DNA from: Hetaerina americana
Taxonomy: Eukaryota; Arthropoda; Insecta; Odonata; Calopterygidae
Length of the DNA: 64,000 nucleotides
NCBI GenBank assembly: GCA_022747635.1
Contig: JAKTNV010000064.1
Coordinates: 907,001 to 971,000 of the forward strand
Direction: 5' to 3'
Shown: piece by piece, positions 12,064 to 22,506 of the stretch
Numbering within the stretch: the stretch's first letter is position 1
How the letters are laid out: each line of letters begins with the position of its first letter
Position numbers and translations under genes: made by a program
The notes under the pieces: model-generated
What the model was told of the DNA's origin: nothing
The model's database searches: none
Seen by the model: only the letters and a program-made list of their open reading frames with translations

Positions 12064-12069
<6 letters not shown>
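11778..12069 (+). mobile_element. tRNA-headed SINE-like repeat
   Basis: The unit has a leader containing GCGCTTGGCGACATATTAGA, a tRNA-like head (11878-11952) and a body starting about 11953 (TGATCCGTTCGATTCCGCC, then CTATCCCTTTTCCTTATACC), and it runs into (TA)n at 12070. A second, inverted copy with the same order lies at 42046-42349, which shows that it is a dispersed repeat. A partial copy lies at 55791-55968. Pol III transcription from the tRNA-like head is inferred from the A- and B-box-like sequences. Confidence 0.72.
11878..11952 (+). tRNA. tRNA-like head of SINE, probably not a gene
   Basis: This folds as a cloverleaf. The acceptor stem is TCCTCGA/TTGAGGA with seven pairs (one G.U), the D stem GCTC/GAGC and the anticodon stem TCCGC/GTGGA. 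The loop CCGGCAA puts GGC (alanine) at the anticodon, but position 33 is C where real tRNAs have U. The T stem has two mismatches around TTCGAGT. Those defects and the matching repeat at 42197-42271 argue for a SINE head and against a working tRNA-Ala. Confidence 0.55.

Positions 12070-12126
<57 letters not shown>
12070..12126. repeat. (TA)n microsatellite
   Basis: An almost pure TA tract forms the 3' tail of the tRNA-headed repeat. Confidence 0.97.
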
Positions 12127-12129
<3 letters not shown>

Positions 12130-12171
12130 GGGCTGACACAATATAACACAAATAGAAAAGAATAGCAACAT

Positions 12172-12354
12172 TTAAAAGAACACAAGTATTTTTTGTCGTG
12201 AACTTGTTCCCGGCCCGCCCTTCCTGGACAGTGCAGAGTCCCCGTATGCCTCACGAATCATTCCTTTAGTCGCCTCAAGAGATATTTTTAGTTTAGTACA
12301 AAAAATAGTAATCGCGTAACGTTGTCCGATCGTCGATTCTATTTTTTTCGTCAC
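12172..12354 (-). pseudogene. mariner transposase N-terminal relic
   Basis: The frame contains GQRYAITIFCTKLKISLEAT followed by EAYGDSALSR (about residues 36-45). This matches the start of mariner-family transposases, a first DNA-binding helix region of the type QRYAIKFCVKLxKSATET..IKEAYGDxALSR. Homology ends at SRK, after which the sequence is unrelated. It cannot simply be the start of the mariner piece at 12510-12905, because on the minus strand an N-terminus should lie at higher coordinates. It is therefore a second copy or a rearranged one. Confidence 0.7.
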
Positions 12355-12509
12355 ACGGTCGGCGCGAAGAGACTTACAATAACTGACTTCCTGCCGCTTT
12401 CACAGCTTAAAGAGCACTAAGACCAGTTTTTCGGCAAAGCTTAGCGTTTCCCCCTCCTACTGTAAGTGGTTCGATTCCACTCAGACTAATAGGAACGGCG
12501 CGGGAAGTT

Positions 12510-12905
12510 CAATTGCATTACTTTCGGAACCGCACATGTGAATCTCAAGAAACCGTAGCCATCACCTTGTCGGGCAATTTCACCATCTGTGACTTCTTCG
12601 GAGTTGGATCGCATTTAGAAACCCACTGTTTCGGCTGTTCCTTCGTCTCTGGAGAGAAGTATTGTATTCATTTATTGCCCGCAGTCGTGTATGGATGAGG
12701 AAACTCATTAGGATTGCGATGGAATAGCGGCAAACCAGCATCCGAAACGAATACACGATTGCGCGTACTCTCCACTGAGGACCAACGCGGCACTCACCTC
12801 GCCGAGATGTTTGTCACGCTTAATTTTTCGTGCAAAATCGAAAGCACTGCACTTAGCTGTGATATCCCCGTGGCCTCAACTATTTAGCGAACGTTGATGC
12901 GTCAA
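12510..12905 (-). pseudogene. mariner transposase central relic
   Basis: On the minus strand, across several frames, the order is VEATGISQLSAVLSILHEKL (second helix-turn-helix), then ISARWVPR-like residues split by a frameshift. A decayed RNRVFVSDAGLPLFHRNP region follows, then ETKEQPKQWVSKCDPTPKKS and DKVMATVS. This is the standard order of a mariner transposase up to the middle of the catalytic domain. The segment holding the first catalytic aspartate is damaged. No terminal inverted repeats were found. Confidence 0.72.
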
Positions 12906-13944
12906 ACGCAAAAAATCACACCGTGAATTTAGTCAATCATTTCAAACTTCGGAAATAAAAAGGTCACCCAGGGCCATAATCGGGTGAACAAAGTGGATAT
13001 TTTAATAATTCGAACTTTCGAAGCGTTGGACCAATTGCTCAAGTTAAAATCTCGATTTTTTTCCATAAAATACATTAAGAAGGGTATCCACACAATGTCG
13101 ACTGAAACCTAGACAAATGGGAAACTACTGCATTCTGTTTTTGTTTCATGTTACTCTGAAAGACGCTTGTCGTCGCCAATAATACCAAAAATATGATTAT
13201 ATTTACATAAATAAGTTATTCGTTATAAGTAAGCCCCAAATTAATTTGCCTTCAGCCAGCTAATCAGTTACACTCAAATTTTACAGCTTTAAACATACCA
13301 TGTTTAACGATTTATACCGACCAAAGTCTATAAAGCGTTACTTTCGAGCAAATCCTAAACTGATGAAATTCTTTACTTCGATAATATTCTTTTTCTTTCA
13401 AATATTGAAATAAGGAAATGATGAGAAGTTGAACGCCTCACATTTTACGAAAAATCAAGGGAAAGGCGAGCAAGAGGGTCTCCAAACTCTGGGAGGGGCT
13501 CAATAATGGAGGGGGCGGAAGTTGGGATTTGAAAAGATGACCTATCCGATATCATTCCTGGCTCCAAATTGCTTCGGTGGTGGAGATGGTTGAGAGGGGG
13601 AATGCAGGTCAGCACGCATTACACCAAATCCACCAGCTGCCACCGAACGCCCCCAGACACGGCGGCGGGTGCTGCCGGGGGGCCGATGCAGGAATTAACG
13701 AGGCAAAAACTTTACTCTGGTCAAATGTGCACCAATCGACAAAATGATAGATTTTAAAACTAATTCGTTATAATGCTGCCACGACCAAATAGACTTTCCC
13801 TTCCCTCACCTCCCCGTACGATATTATTCAAGCCGGATTATCTAATTAAATATATTAACTAAGGGAATCAACAAAAATCATTAAACTAAATTACATAATA
13901 CCAAATGTTCATTTAGCGCATCAACAGGATTCGTTCCAAAAGTA
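12906..13944. other. Unassigned AT-rich DNA
   Basis: No gene, RNA or mobile-element hallmark was recognised. The 13490-13720 stretch is more GC-rich and has a 62-codon frame without family resemblance. Confidence 0.45.
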
Positions 13945-14600
13945 ATGCAATTATTTTTCAAGCGTAATATATTCCTAACCAATCCATTGTGCCTCAATGT
14001 GTGTCCAATCCATCTATTTCTTCTTCGCCGTAGAGTTCTCTATTGGTCCTATCCTCTTCTGCTCTTCTATACTTCCTCGTTCGTTACTTTGTCTGTTCAT
14101 TTAATCTTCAGAATTCTCCTCCAGCGCCATGTTTCAAAGGCCTCTTCTATTCACCACTGGTCCACTTTCTTAATGTTCCAAGTCTCGGAACCATACCGCG
14201 CCATGCTCCACACGAAAGTCTTGGCGAATTGCTTCCTTGTTTGCAATCCTGTGTTCTTCGAACAAGGTAGTTGCCTCTTCTCAATGAACGCATTCTTCGC
14301 TTGATGTCGGTCGAACTTCTTCCATCCCTTGTTACTACGCCCCTGCACAGGTAGATGAAGGATTCCACTTGCTCCAGGTCCACACCTCGAATTGTGATAT
14401 CTGCATTCAGCTTCTCTCTTCCGCACACAAGGATTTGCGTTTTCTTCTTGTCGATGCTGATATTATACTTCCGTAGTGCTTGGTCCACAGCATTCAGGTG
14501 TGCTTTCAGGTCCTCTCGCGTCTCCGCTACTACCGCGACGTCGTCTGCGCACCGCAGCATGTTAATTTCTTAGCCATTCACCTCGACTCGTTTGGATCAA
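13945..14600 (-). mobile_element. Second RTE-like LINE family, 3' fragment
   Basis: This minus-strand, 5'-truncated LINE begins near the RT active site. It reads CADDVAVVAETREDLKAHL (a CADD variant of the FADD box), then KYNISIDKKKTQILVCGRE, then VESFIYL..VVTRDGRSSTDIKRRM. After a frameshift come SMARYGSETWNIKKV, EAFETWRWRRILKIK and WIGHTLRHNGLVRNIL near 13960-13985. The arrangement is like the main RTE family, but the residues differ throughout (TRDGRSSTD against DQHGQSSRD), so it is a distinct family. The 3' UTR could not be delimited. Confidence 0.82.
14147..14560 (-). pseudogene. RT C-terminal fragment, second LINE family
   Basis: Of the 137 codons, about the first 95 are homologous to non-LTR RT. 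The CADDVAVVAE active-site box lies at residues 4-13, the KKKTQILVCGREKLN region at about 38-52, and the TRDGRSSTDIKRRMRSLRRG repeat region at 77-96. Past residue 100 the true frame continues one phase over (GLQTRKQFAKTFVWSMARYG), so the remaining residues are a frameshifted reading. Confidence 0.8.
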
Positions 14601-15539
14601 AACATGTATTTTGGCTTTCTCTCTGAAAATTTAACATTAAGCAGCCTTATTTGTTTAAAGTCGATTACAAAATGTAACTTTTCTATGCTATTTAGCGGGT
14701 TGTTTTAAATTTACGAGTATGTTTCTTCTTTGACTCTTCGTGGCGAACTGTAACGGATACATTTTATTTATTTTCGGATTGAATTATAATTCACATATAT
14801 TTTGCTTTCTTAATGCTGTGCCAGACTTAAAATTCCATCTTGTATAGAAATGAAAATTGGAACTTCCAGGCTGGATAGAGCAAGACCTGAGAGACGGACT
14901 TCTTACATATGTCGTCATGGTGACACATTAATGTATTCGCAAGCGAAATAGGCAAGAACGAGTGGATATTTCTCTAGCGCTCACACCTAGAATTTCCTCA
15001 ATTGATAAAAATATTATGACGTGAGATCTGAGTAATTTTCAAGCAGTACGCTATTCCTGCCTTCATTAAAATTCTTACGCATCACGAGATTTGATTCACT
15101 GATGTGAAACTGATTGTGTTCTTTTTTACACAAACTTTCGTCCAATCAGGCAGATACTCTAATTATCCGGCAAATTCTTCTCTAAACTTTTCTTTAATAG
15201 TCAAGTCTTTCGAGTTTGCAGTTACTATATTTAAGGTATAATGTCAAATTCATCATCAAATGTGATCAATCAAACAAAAAATATATACACCGAAATCGTG
15301 AGAAACATTGTGCATTTTACAATGGAGAAGTATACTTTTTCAATCCCACCGCATTTTATCAAGACACGACCTGGGTTTCGGCACTGAACGTGGAAACGTC
15401 GATTTTGGATCGTCTCTAAATAAATTACTGCGGAAATACTACAAAATTACAGTCTTTCATAACAAAATGAATCGATTCCATAAATTTACGCTTCCAACAA
15501 CCAATTGGACTGTGAGCACCTTATCTTACCAATAACAGA
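14601..15539. other. Unassigned AT-rich DNA
   Basis: No domain, RNA gene or repeat family was recognised on either strand. Confidence 0.45.
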
Positions 15540-15818
15540 TGGAATTCACGGGAGGCATCTTTCCCGGAATATATTCCTGAGAAGGAAGCATTAAATTACT
15601 ACCGATACATCCCATTTTCGCACTTCTATGACTCGCCCGTGTTGTCTTCGGAAAGGCGTTTATCGCTGAGGCTGGCAAGGCTCTCACTGTCGGCGTAATC
15701 GAGAGGGTCATTGTTGTCATAGACAAGTCTTCTATCACTGAGATGGAAACCAAGATTTCCATTGTTGGGACCAATGCCACGCTGATCTATTCAGGGCGTG
15801 ATTCGAGATTGATCTGAA
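15540..15818 (+). pseudogene. Unrecognised coding-like remnant
   Basis: One plus-strand frame reads MEFTGGIFPGIYS, a stop, GSIKLLPIHPIFALL, a stop, then about 60 open codons that include FGKAFIAEAGKALTVGVIER and ETKISIVGTNATLIYSG. In the last stretch 41 of 49 codons I counted (15652-15798) start with a purine, a strong coding-like bias. I do not recognise the family. The antisense frame is also open (about 15626-15794, ending DNTGES then a stop), and a good acceptor-like CTGCTTTTCAG sits just upstream of it near 15814-15824. The coding strand is therefore not settled. A decayed transposon or viral-type gene and a host terminal exon both remain possible. Confidence 0.35.
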
Positions 15819-18265
15819 AAGCAGAGGAGCCGAGAATAAGTTTTACGAGCTGCGTGAAGTAGCAAAACCAAAGACATGAAAGAAATGGCAAAAAGGCAAA
15901 CTGCCAATACGCTGCTTCTATTTTGGAGCATCGAAAATATAATTTCGGTTCATTCCTAAGATTTTTGAGCACATCATTCGTTGAGAGTAAGGACGGCTTT
16001 TCGCTGACTTCCGAGTCATTCACGTTTTTTGAATTACCGAAATAAGTCAATTCCTGTAAATTTAAATCTGATCGCTGAATCATTCGCAGAAACAAATTAA
16101 TGACTTTCATCAAGCATTCATGTCATCTATAGAAACTAATACGTAATTTTTCCATTCTTGGAAGGTTATTACACTCTTTTTAGGATTATTTACACTTATG
16201 GCAACGAAAAGCAGTCATTTTTTTCACATTTTAAGGGTAATACGTGAATTAAAACGACAGAAAAACTGACAAAAACGATGATACGAAACCGATATTGGAA
16301 AAACACCGAAAATTAATGCCCTGAAGTGATGGCAGATATATCAAACACTTTTGGCTGTCGCAGGGATTCAGAGAAAGAATTATTCAAAAGCATAAATAGC
16401 GCGTTTGAATATCGCCGAGGATCGAAGATTAATTTCTAAGTGTTTTCCATGCATTCTCGCTATCGAGCACGTTACGAAAATGCATTCTGAAAAATCAAGC
16501 CGTGACCTGAATTAAATTAAGGAATAATTTTCGCATGCCTATGGAGAATTAATAACTTATTTTTAACTCTGAAATATCTCAATCTATATGCGACTTCATC
16601 CAATTATTTCCAAAAAAGAAGATTATTCCCGAGGAAGATGTTAGCCCAAACATTGAAAAAGGCTCCACGTGCCATGAACGAGTGTTATGGTGTCAACGCG
16701 AGCAGGCAGCGCCTCTACAGGCGACGGACGGCTGGGCGTGCACTCCCTCACGTGCAGGGAGGGGTGGTTTTGAGGGGGAATGAGGGCTGGGGGAGCGCGA
16801 TCCACCCTTGGACGGATTTCGAGCATGCGATCGCTCTCGCAGCGGTCTCCTCTCTCAGGAGTCGAAGAAAACCGCCGAATAAAAACGTACAAGATTGAGC
16901 GACGCTTCCCTCTCCCCCCCTTCGGGTGACCCTTACGGCGACACACGCTCTCTCATGCGGGCGGCTGGTGCGTCACCCCGCTGGCCTCATTCCTTCCCCC
17001 ACCGCGGAAACCGCATCCCCCGGAGCTAATCCTCCTCCCCCAACCTCCGCAGTCTTCATCAGCATCCTCCCCCGGGAAGAAGAAGGAGCGATGGATGCCC
17101 TCCCGCCGCAAGCGGTGATAAGATAAGCGGGGGGGGGGGTTATTAATGAGAGATGCGTGGCCGGGTGGGTGGGGGGAGGGGTGACCTCACAGGTGGCGGC
17201 GCGGCGAATGAGGAAAGAAACACGTCGGCCGGCGGAGGCTGACGTCACCGCTGCCCCCCGCCCCCCGGAAAATGCCCTTCCCCAAAACAGCACCGCCCCC
17301 CCTCCCCCCTAACGTTCGCCGCAACTTCCTCTCCTCCCCCACTCACTCGCTGCACTCGATCCCGAGGAGACCGAGCGACAGCCACGGCAACGGATGCCTC
17401 CCGGGCATTGCTTCACTCGATCCCGTAAACACTCGGGATGATGACACCCTCCTGCTCTGCGGCGAACAAGAGGACTGCCGCACTCGTGACACGCGCCCGG
17501 CGGTCGTCACGAGTACCTGGCGAATGGAACAAGCCGGAAATCTTACAAGGGAGGCTACAAAACACTTTCCTCGGCACAACAAAAGAGAATGTATTCGAAA
17601 AATAAAACGCATCGAGGCAAAAACGAAATTTTAACGAAAGGGTTTTTGGATACGTGATTGGATATGTAGACGGGAGTTATGGGAGAAGTTGAGAGAGATG
17701 TATTTGATGAATGTGCAAATGGGGGGGGAGAGGAGAGCAAGAGGGGTGGAGGGGGATGCTGACAAAAAAGAGAGCGAGGTGAGGAACGAGGGAGGGAAAG
17801 GAGGACCCATGTCGACTCCAAGGTAAGAAATAATCGGGGGCGGAGGGGGGTCGAGGGTTTCCTAGGGCCTTGACTCAAGCCCGGGCGCACAAGGCAAGTG
17901 ATCCGGCGGGAGGACAGATAGGAAGGTCGTCTGGTTACCTGGACTGCAGCGAGGTTATCTCGGCGGGGTGCACGCCCCGCGAGCGCGTGCACGCCCCGCA
18001 CCGGTCCTCCGGGCAGCTCCGGTTGACGTAAACAAACCCGGAGATTTGGCTAAATGAGACGAGGTCTGAACACGAACCTGGAAGAGAGAAGAGGGAATAA
18101 GGAAATGCCACGCACAAGAGCGTCCATGAATGAGCGAAACGTCCAGCAAAAGGTGCCAGGCATCCCGAAGTCAAAAAAAACACATAATAAGGTTACTCTG
18201 TCACAAAGTCAAATATAGCCACACGTTGGCGTTCCAAGCAGATACCTCTGATCCCAAAGAAACTG
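15819..18265. other. Unassigned DNA, AT-rich then GC-rich
   Basis: 15819-16630 is AT-rich with no recognised gene. 16640-18050 is GC-rich, with C and G runs and long uninformative frames. Two AG-rich tracts (about 17680-17860) give pyrimidine-rich minus-strand frames. No splice-bounded exon could be supported. Confidence 0.45.
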
Positions 18266-18398
18266 CGGGAGATGCCGCGACAGTAACTTTTGACGGAGTC
18301 ATCCGCTAATGTGCATTACAATGCAACGATTTCAGAGCGTACAAATCATTCGCATTGACCGGGACACGAACCCGGATCCCTCGATGACCTCTGATGTT
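18266..18398 (-). mobile_element. tRNA-derived SINE fragment
   Basis: On the minus strand a B-box-like GGGTTCGTGTCCCGG is followed by a body with GCACATTAGCGGA and a nearby CCGCAG. The same order is found on the plus strand at 30385-30495, so this is a repeat family. No A box or target duplication could be fixed. Confidence 0.45.
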
Positions 18399-18934
18399 TC
18401 TTCCCGTGTCTTCGTCTTCAATTTAGCGGCCAATAATTATGTTTAATGGAAATAGTGTTAATTACAGCCACATGGACTGCGTGTGAGGCCAGACATAGTA
18501 AAATACCTCACTACTCGAGTGAGACGCGCGGCAAGTAACAGGAAAGCGATAAAATTATTGAACAATTATCAGTGCAAGTGTTATGCTTGTGCAGAATTGG
18601 ACTTGTGCACCAGCATGAAGCATGCTCCCTATATGCGTATGAGTAAGGGACACTACGTTTACACTGCTATTTATTCTACATTAATAAACATTTTCAAAAG
18701 GCGACACCAGAGGTAGTAACTTGCAAATATAACTTTTATGACGAAGAAAATCTTCAAATCGGGCGGAGCGGAAAACGGCGAATCTTCAAAAACCACTCTT
18801 CGGGGAAAGGTAGACCGTGTTCGCTTATCCCCGTTCCACTTAAGGAGAGACATACAATTTTAGACATGAGGCATTTTTACGAATCGCTCATTTTTTTGCT
18901 CTCAGAAATTTTATCTTGTGCTAATACGAAACAG

Positions 18935-19095
18935 CACTTTTGGCCCTTGCATCTGACTTTCAACTATGACATAACATTATATGCATTTACAAACACCCAA
19001 TCCCTAGTTGGGTGAAAACCCACTCGAACCCACAACCTTTGGGTTGGCAGGCGAGGACGTGACCCAGTCGCCCCCGGGGCCGTTGAGAATGAAGG
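18935..19095 (-). mobile_element. tRNA-Gly-like SINE
   Basis: On the minus strand a tRNA-like head contains CTCGCCTGCCAAC, which resembles the anticodon arm of tRNA-Gly(GCC), and a B box GTGGGTTCGAGTGG. The body that follows includes ACTAGGGATTGGGTGTTTG. The T-stem is intact on the 5' side. Ends are approximate. A decayed tRNA gene is the alternative, but the attached body favours a SINE. Confidence 0.55.
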
Positions 19096-19374
19096 TCCGT
19101 GCTTTCGGTCGTCTCGTGTCCGCGTCGGCGGAAGAGATCGAGGTGGCGGAGGCACCAGTGGCGACGGGACGGGGCCACTGGTGGGCCCTCTCCCGCACTC
19201 CATCCCCCGCACGCCCACGGGACGAAGAAGGAACGGAGGAGGAGCTCTCTACTCAATTCCATCTTTGCCCAGAGGAAGTTCCATCTTTGCCCAACGAATA
19301 TTCGGAATATGTGTGAGGTTCATTTGCGTGTGATTCCCTTGTGTTTTGTTCGCTAGCGCTGTTTCCATGTTTCC
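19096..19374. other. Short GC-rich spacer
   Basis: No gene was recognised. A short direct repeat, TTCCATCTTTGCCCA, occurs at about 19258 and again at 19280. Confidence 0.5.
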
Positions 19375-20205
19375 GCGCCGTACATAAATACGCTCCATAT
19401 CAAAGTTCTGACGATTATTTTCTTAGGATTCTTACTAAACATCCCTGTCATCGACTCCCTCCTTCTTGTGAAAGCCTCTTTGCTTAGCGCAATTCTTCAC
19501 CTTACGTCCCTACTTACTTACCTACCAATTTTTTCCAAAACACTTCCGAGATACGTGAATTGTTCCACCTGCTCTAGTTTCTGCCACCCTATTTTAACGT
19601 TAACCTTAGCCTTTTTTTTTCTTTAAAATCGCAAAACATTTCTTTTATTTCTATAGATTCTCATCCCATATCTATTGCACTGAATTACCTATACACTCAG
19701 CAATGCTTGCAGGCTCTTGGCTGACCGACAAACCAAAGCTTGGTCATCTGCAAAACTAACTGATTTAACGAATTCCCCGCCCACTTTCGTTCTTACCTCC
19801 AGTTCTTCCCAAGCCTCTTCAATCATTTCCTCTGCAGACAGGTTGAACAGCAACGGTGATAATGAGCAACCATGCCTTAGACCTCTTCCAAAAACTGCCC
19901 ATCCGAACTCCCCGTTCCCCACCCACACCTGAGCAGCCTGAGACATGTACAGGTGGCGGATTAGCCTCCTTTCCCTCCAATCTATTCCTATTTACTTGAA
20001 TATACTCATAAGATTTTCCCAATTCACTCTATCAAACGCTTTTTTGAAATCTACGAACCAGGCAAACACCTCCTGGTTGTGTTCTATATTCCTCTCCATT
20101 AATAATCTCATAACTGCAATGGCATCACGCGTACCTCTCCTCTTCCTAAACCCAAACTGATTATCCCCTAAGTAATCATTTACCCTACTCTCTATCCTCG
20201 TATTT
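19375..20205 (-). mobile_element. RTE-like LINE fragment (RT region)
   Basis: This minus-strand fragment covers the RT from the DDQFGF region (about 20165, decayed) through motif A, motif B and FADD to the post-palm region near 19380. It has neither the 5' part nor the 3' tail. The right edge is abrupt after the region encoding ESRVND near 20205. Several frameshifts separate the conserved blocks. Confidence 0.88.
19689..19946 (-). pseudogene. RTE RT fragment with FADD box
   Basis: 85 residues start at MSQAAQVWVGNGEFGWAVF. Motif B is altered (GLRHGCSLSPLLFNL, where sisters have GVRQGCPLSPLLFNL). The active-site box SFADDQALVC keeps both aspartates at about residues 69-70. The loss of the conserved Q in motif B suggests that the copy was already inactive for some time. 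Confidence 0.85.
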
Positions 20206-21805
20206 ACATAACACTTCGTTTTTTAGGATATATTTTATCATGATAAAATTTAATTCATGTTTTTTGATTTGCATGTCTCGAAAGCGTGAGTGTGTTTTGT
20301 TGTTCAACGGAAGAAGTACTCTTATTTTATTATTTGGTTGCTCACCAAAAGTACGACATCTGATATCCATCTACTCTACCTCTTTTCTTTGGTTCACATA
20401 CGGCATGGTAGCCAGTCTGATGTTAAATTTAAGACTTTTATGAGGCGTCGTTCCCCGCCCGTCGTGAGCAAGCCCTAAGTGATGCATGCACGTGTCCTGG
20501 TCGCCATGCAAACGAACATTGCGTCCCGGTCTCTTCTAAAGCAATGAAAAGTGACCTCCCGCAAGGAAACCTTGCAGTCGATCTAGTGCACACAAAGCAT
20601 ACATGTATTATCTCTCCTAAACGCATTGATGGTATCGAGGTGAGAAAAAATGAATGAGATATTTTTTGAAACGCGACTGTTTCATGCGAAATTCAAAGAG
20701 CGAAGTGAAGTCTTAATTGGATCAATATCTTCATCACAAGTCACTATTTTCTAACCAAAGAATCTCTTCAGGTCCCGAAGCATTTATATCTTTTGTTTCG
20801 AAACCTCACCAACGAATATTTGACAGCTGTCGCAATACACGAACACATCCCAGAGCACGTTTTACTGGTTGGATGATTCAATTAACAGCATGATGCATGA
20901 ATTAATTTTAAAATTTACGTGAGCGACTGCCCCAATCCCAGGATGAAAGCCGTAGGGCACAAGAAAGACACTCCCGCCCGCGAGGAAGGCATCTTTGCGG
21001 GGACACGCGATTTCCTTCCCAGTTCACGAAAGGCTCACAAACAGGAAGTAGGGAGGGGACGGAGGCTCTGTGATGCAGCTCCCAAAAAAAGGCTTGAATC
21101 ATCGCATCCATCGTCCCCATGAAAATCTAGGCGATGCGCCACGCATGAGAATTATGATGAGAAATCCTCGCACCCCTCAGGCAGCCGCGTATCAACCAGC
21201 CAATGTATCACACATTTATGCATGCCTAGGTATTTCTGTTTTCTCAATTATCATTTCACGCGATGTTTGTCTATTAATCAGGAGTCAAAGGTGTGGTGGG
21301 GCAGTCAAACATTTTATTAGGTTTTACTACTATTTCTACTTGCCATCAATCACATTTTTTTTACAATTTACCATCAAAGTTATGACGATAATCATAATTA
21401 TTGTCTTCGAGGGCGTCATTCATTTGATTAATTTGTTATTTGAGCTAAATTCCATCCATTATATTCCAACCCCACCCCTTCTAATAGAATAACAACAATT
21501 ACCAAGTCTTAACTATTTCCGTGAGCTTATGCATTCGTGAACGTTTGTCTACACTAAATTATGTTTCGAAGCTGATATTGAACGTCCCGCGCTCACCTCG
21601 AGCTCATGAGGTCCTCAAACGAACACGCCCTCCTTCCTGGATTCGTGGTTGAGCTATACCAAAGAAATGTTTCGCTGCATGCTTAAGGGACGTGGCTCCG
21701 CGACGCGCCAGAAACCCGTGCCATGCACCGCAGTGGCTATTTCTCCGCGATGGTAGTTCGCTGGAATTCGATGGTTTCCGGCTCAACTTTGCCGATGTTC
21801 ATATT
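20206..21805. other. Unassigned AT-rich DNA
   Basis: No gene, RNA or mobile element was recognised. Frames are short and show no family resemblance. Confidence 0.45.
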
Positions 21806-21958
21806 CATGGAATGAAGAACACAATATATTTTTCCACTGTTCTACTTTGGTTCAACTAGTCTCAAACTGTATGTAACTGATGATGACGCCTAAGCGTTGA
21901 AACTAGTATTACCAAAGTAAAGAACAGTGGAAAAATACTTTGTGTTTTTCATTCCATG
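21806..21958. repeat. Fold-back repeat enclosing a hammerhead motif
   Basis: Two arms of about 46 bp (21806-21851 and 21911-21958) are close reverse complements, beginning CATGGAATGAA and ending ATTCCATG. They enclose a 59-nt centre with the hammerhead motif at 21873-21912. Fold-back arms around a hammerhead are a known layout of Penelope-like and related terminal repeats. No Penelope coding sequence lies within 500 bp on the left, and the nearest on the right is at 22369. Confidence 0.8.
21873..21912 (+). ncRNA. Minimal type I hammerhead ribozyme motif
   Basis: All core positions are present. Helix I is GTAA (21873-21876) with TTAC (21909-21912). CTGATGA occupies 21877-21883. Helix II is GACGC/GCGTT with a CTAA loop and one bulged U. 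GAAA lies at 21899-21902. Helix III is only two pairs closed by TA, and a UA cleavage site falls after 21908. Very short helix III is typical of hammerheads reported in Penelope-like elements, which are thought to act best as dimers. The fold is read by eye; activity is inferred. Confidence 0.72.
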
Positions 21959-22298
21959 TCAGCTTGAATGTTATCGGGAGCGTCCCCCGGTATATCTTTT
22001 TAATGATTCAGTCGAAAACACCAATAATTACAAGATTCATGTACACGTATGCGTTTATGCCCGCCACACGCCCCTCCTGGGTATTGCACGGATGCTGATG
22101 AGCGTCATTAGGAATCGGAGGATAATACCTGCATCATTTAACTCAACGACTTTGAAGGTCAGGGTCAAAGTGCTAATGAGGGGGGGAAAGGCCCGAGGAC
22201 GAGAACACCCAAGGGGGGGCGTAAATTGGAGTCGAGGGGGGGTGGGCTGACGTCATACGGCGTAAACCCTCGTCGACCTCTCGCCTCAGTCACATATG

Positions 22299-22299
<1 letters not shown>
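21959..22299. other. Spacer before the Penelope cluster
   Basis: No gene was recognised. The last 120 bp are G-rich and lead into the TA tract at 22300. Confidence 0.5.

Positions 22300-22368
<69 letters not shown>
22300..22368. repeat. (TA)n tract at Penelope 5' side
   Basis: A nearly pure TA tract directly precedes the left end of the first Penelope-like copy, consistent with insertion into a TA microsatellite. Confidence 0.95.
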
Positions 22369-22371
<3 letters not shown>

Positions 22372-22475
22372 ATGATTTCGTCGACGTAACACGGAAGTGC
22401 CGAATAATGAATTGGACAGCAACAAACAATATAGAAACACTACAAAAATCACTCACACACGTTATTTCTTGATCA

Positions 22476-22506
22476 TTTCGACGGAATTCTGCTCCGTCTT
22501 CGTCGG
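22476..22506 (-). other. Decayed hammerhead-like motif in PLE leader
   Basis: The minus strand reads CCGACGA, a GACGGA/TCCGTC stem with one extra A, then GAAA. The second core base is C where U is required, so activity is unlikely. Position and stem match the palindromic PLE-related units elsewhere. Confidence 0.5.

Noticed and set aside
12430..12492. tRNA-like T arm AGTGG-TTCGATT-CCACT
   Set aside because: No matching acceptor or D arm lies upstream and it sits next to mariner sequence; a chance or decayed T arm.
12795..12810. Good splice-donor match GAG/GTGAGT on the minus strand
   Set aside because: The sequence upstream reads as mariner helix-turn-helix and the sequence downstream as the same transposase in another phase, so this is transposase sequence and not an exon border.
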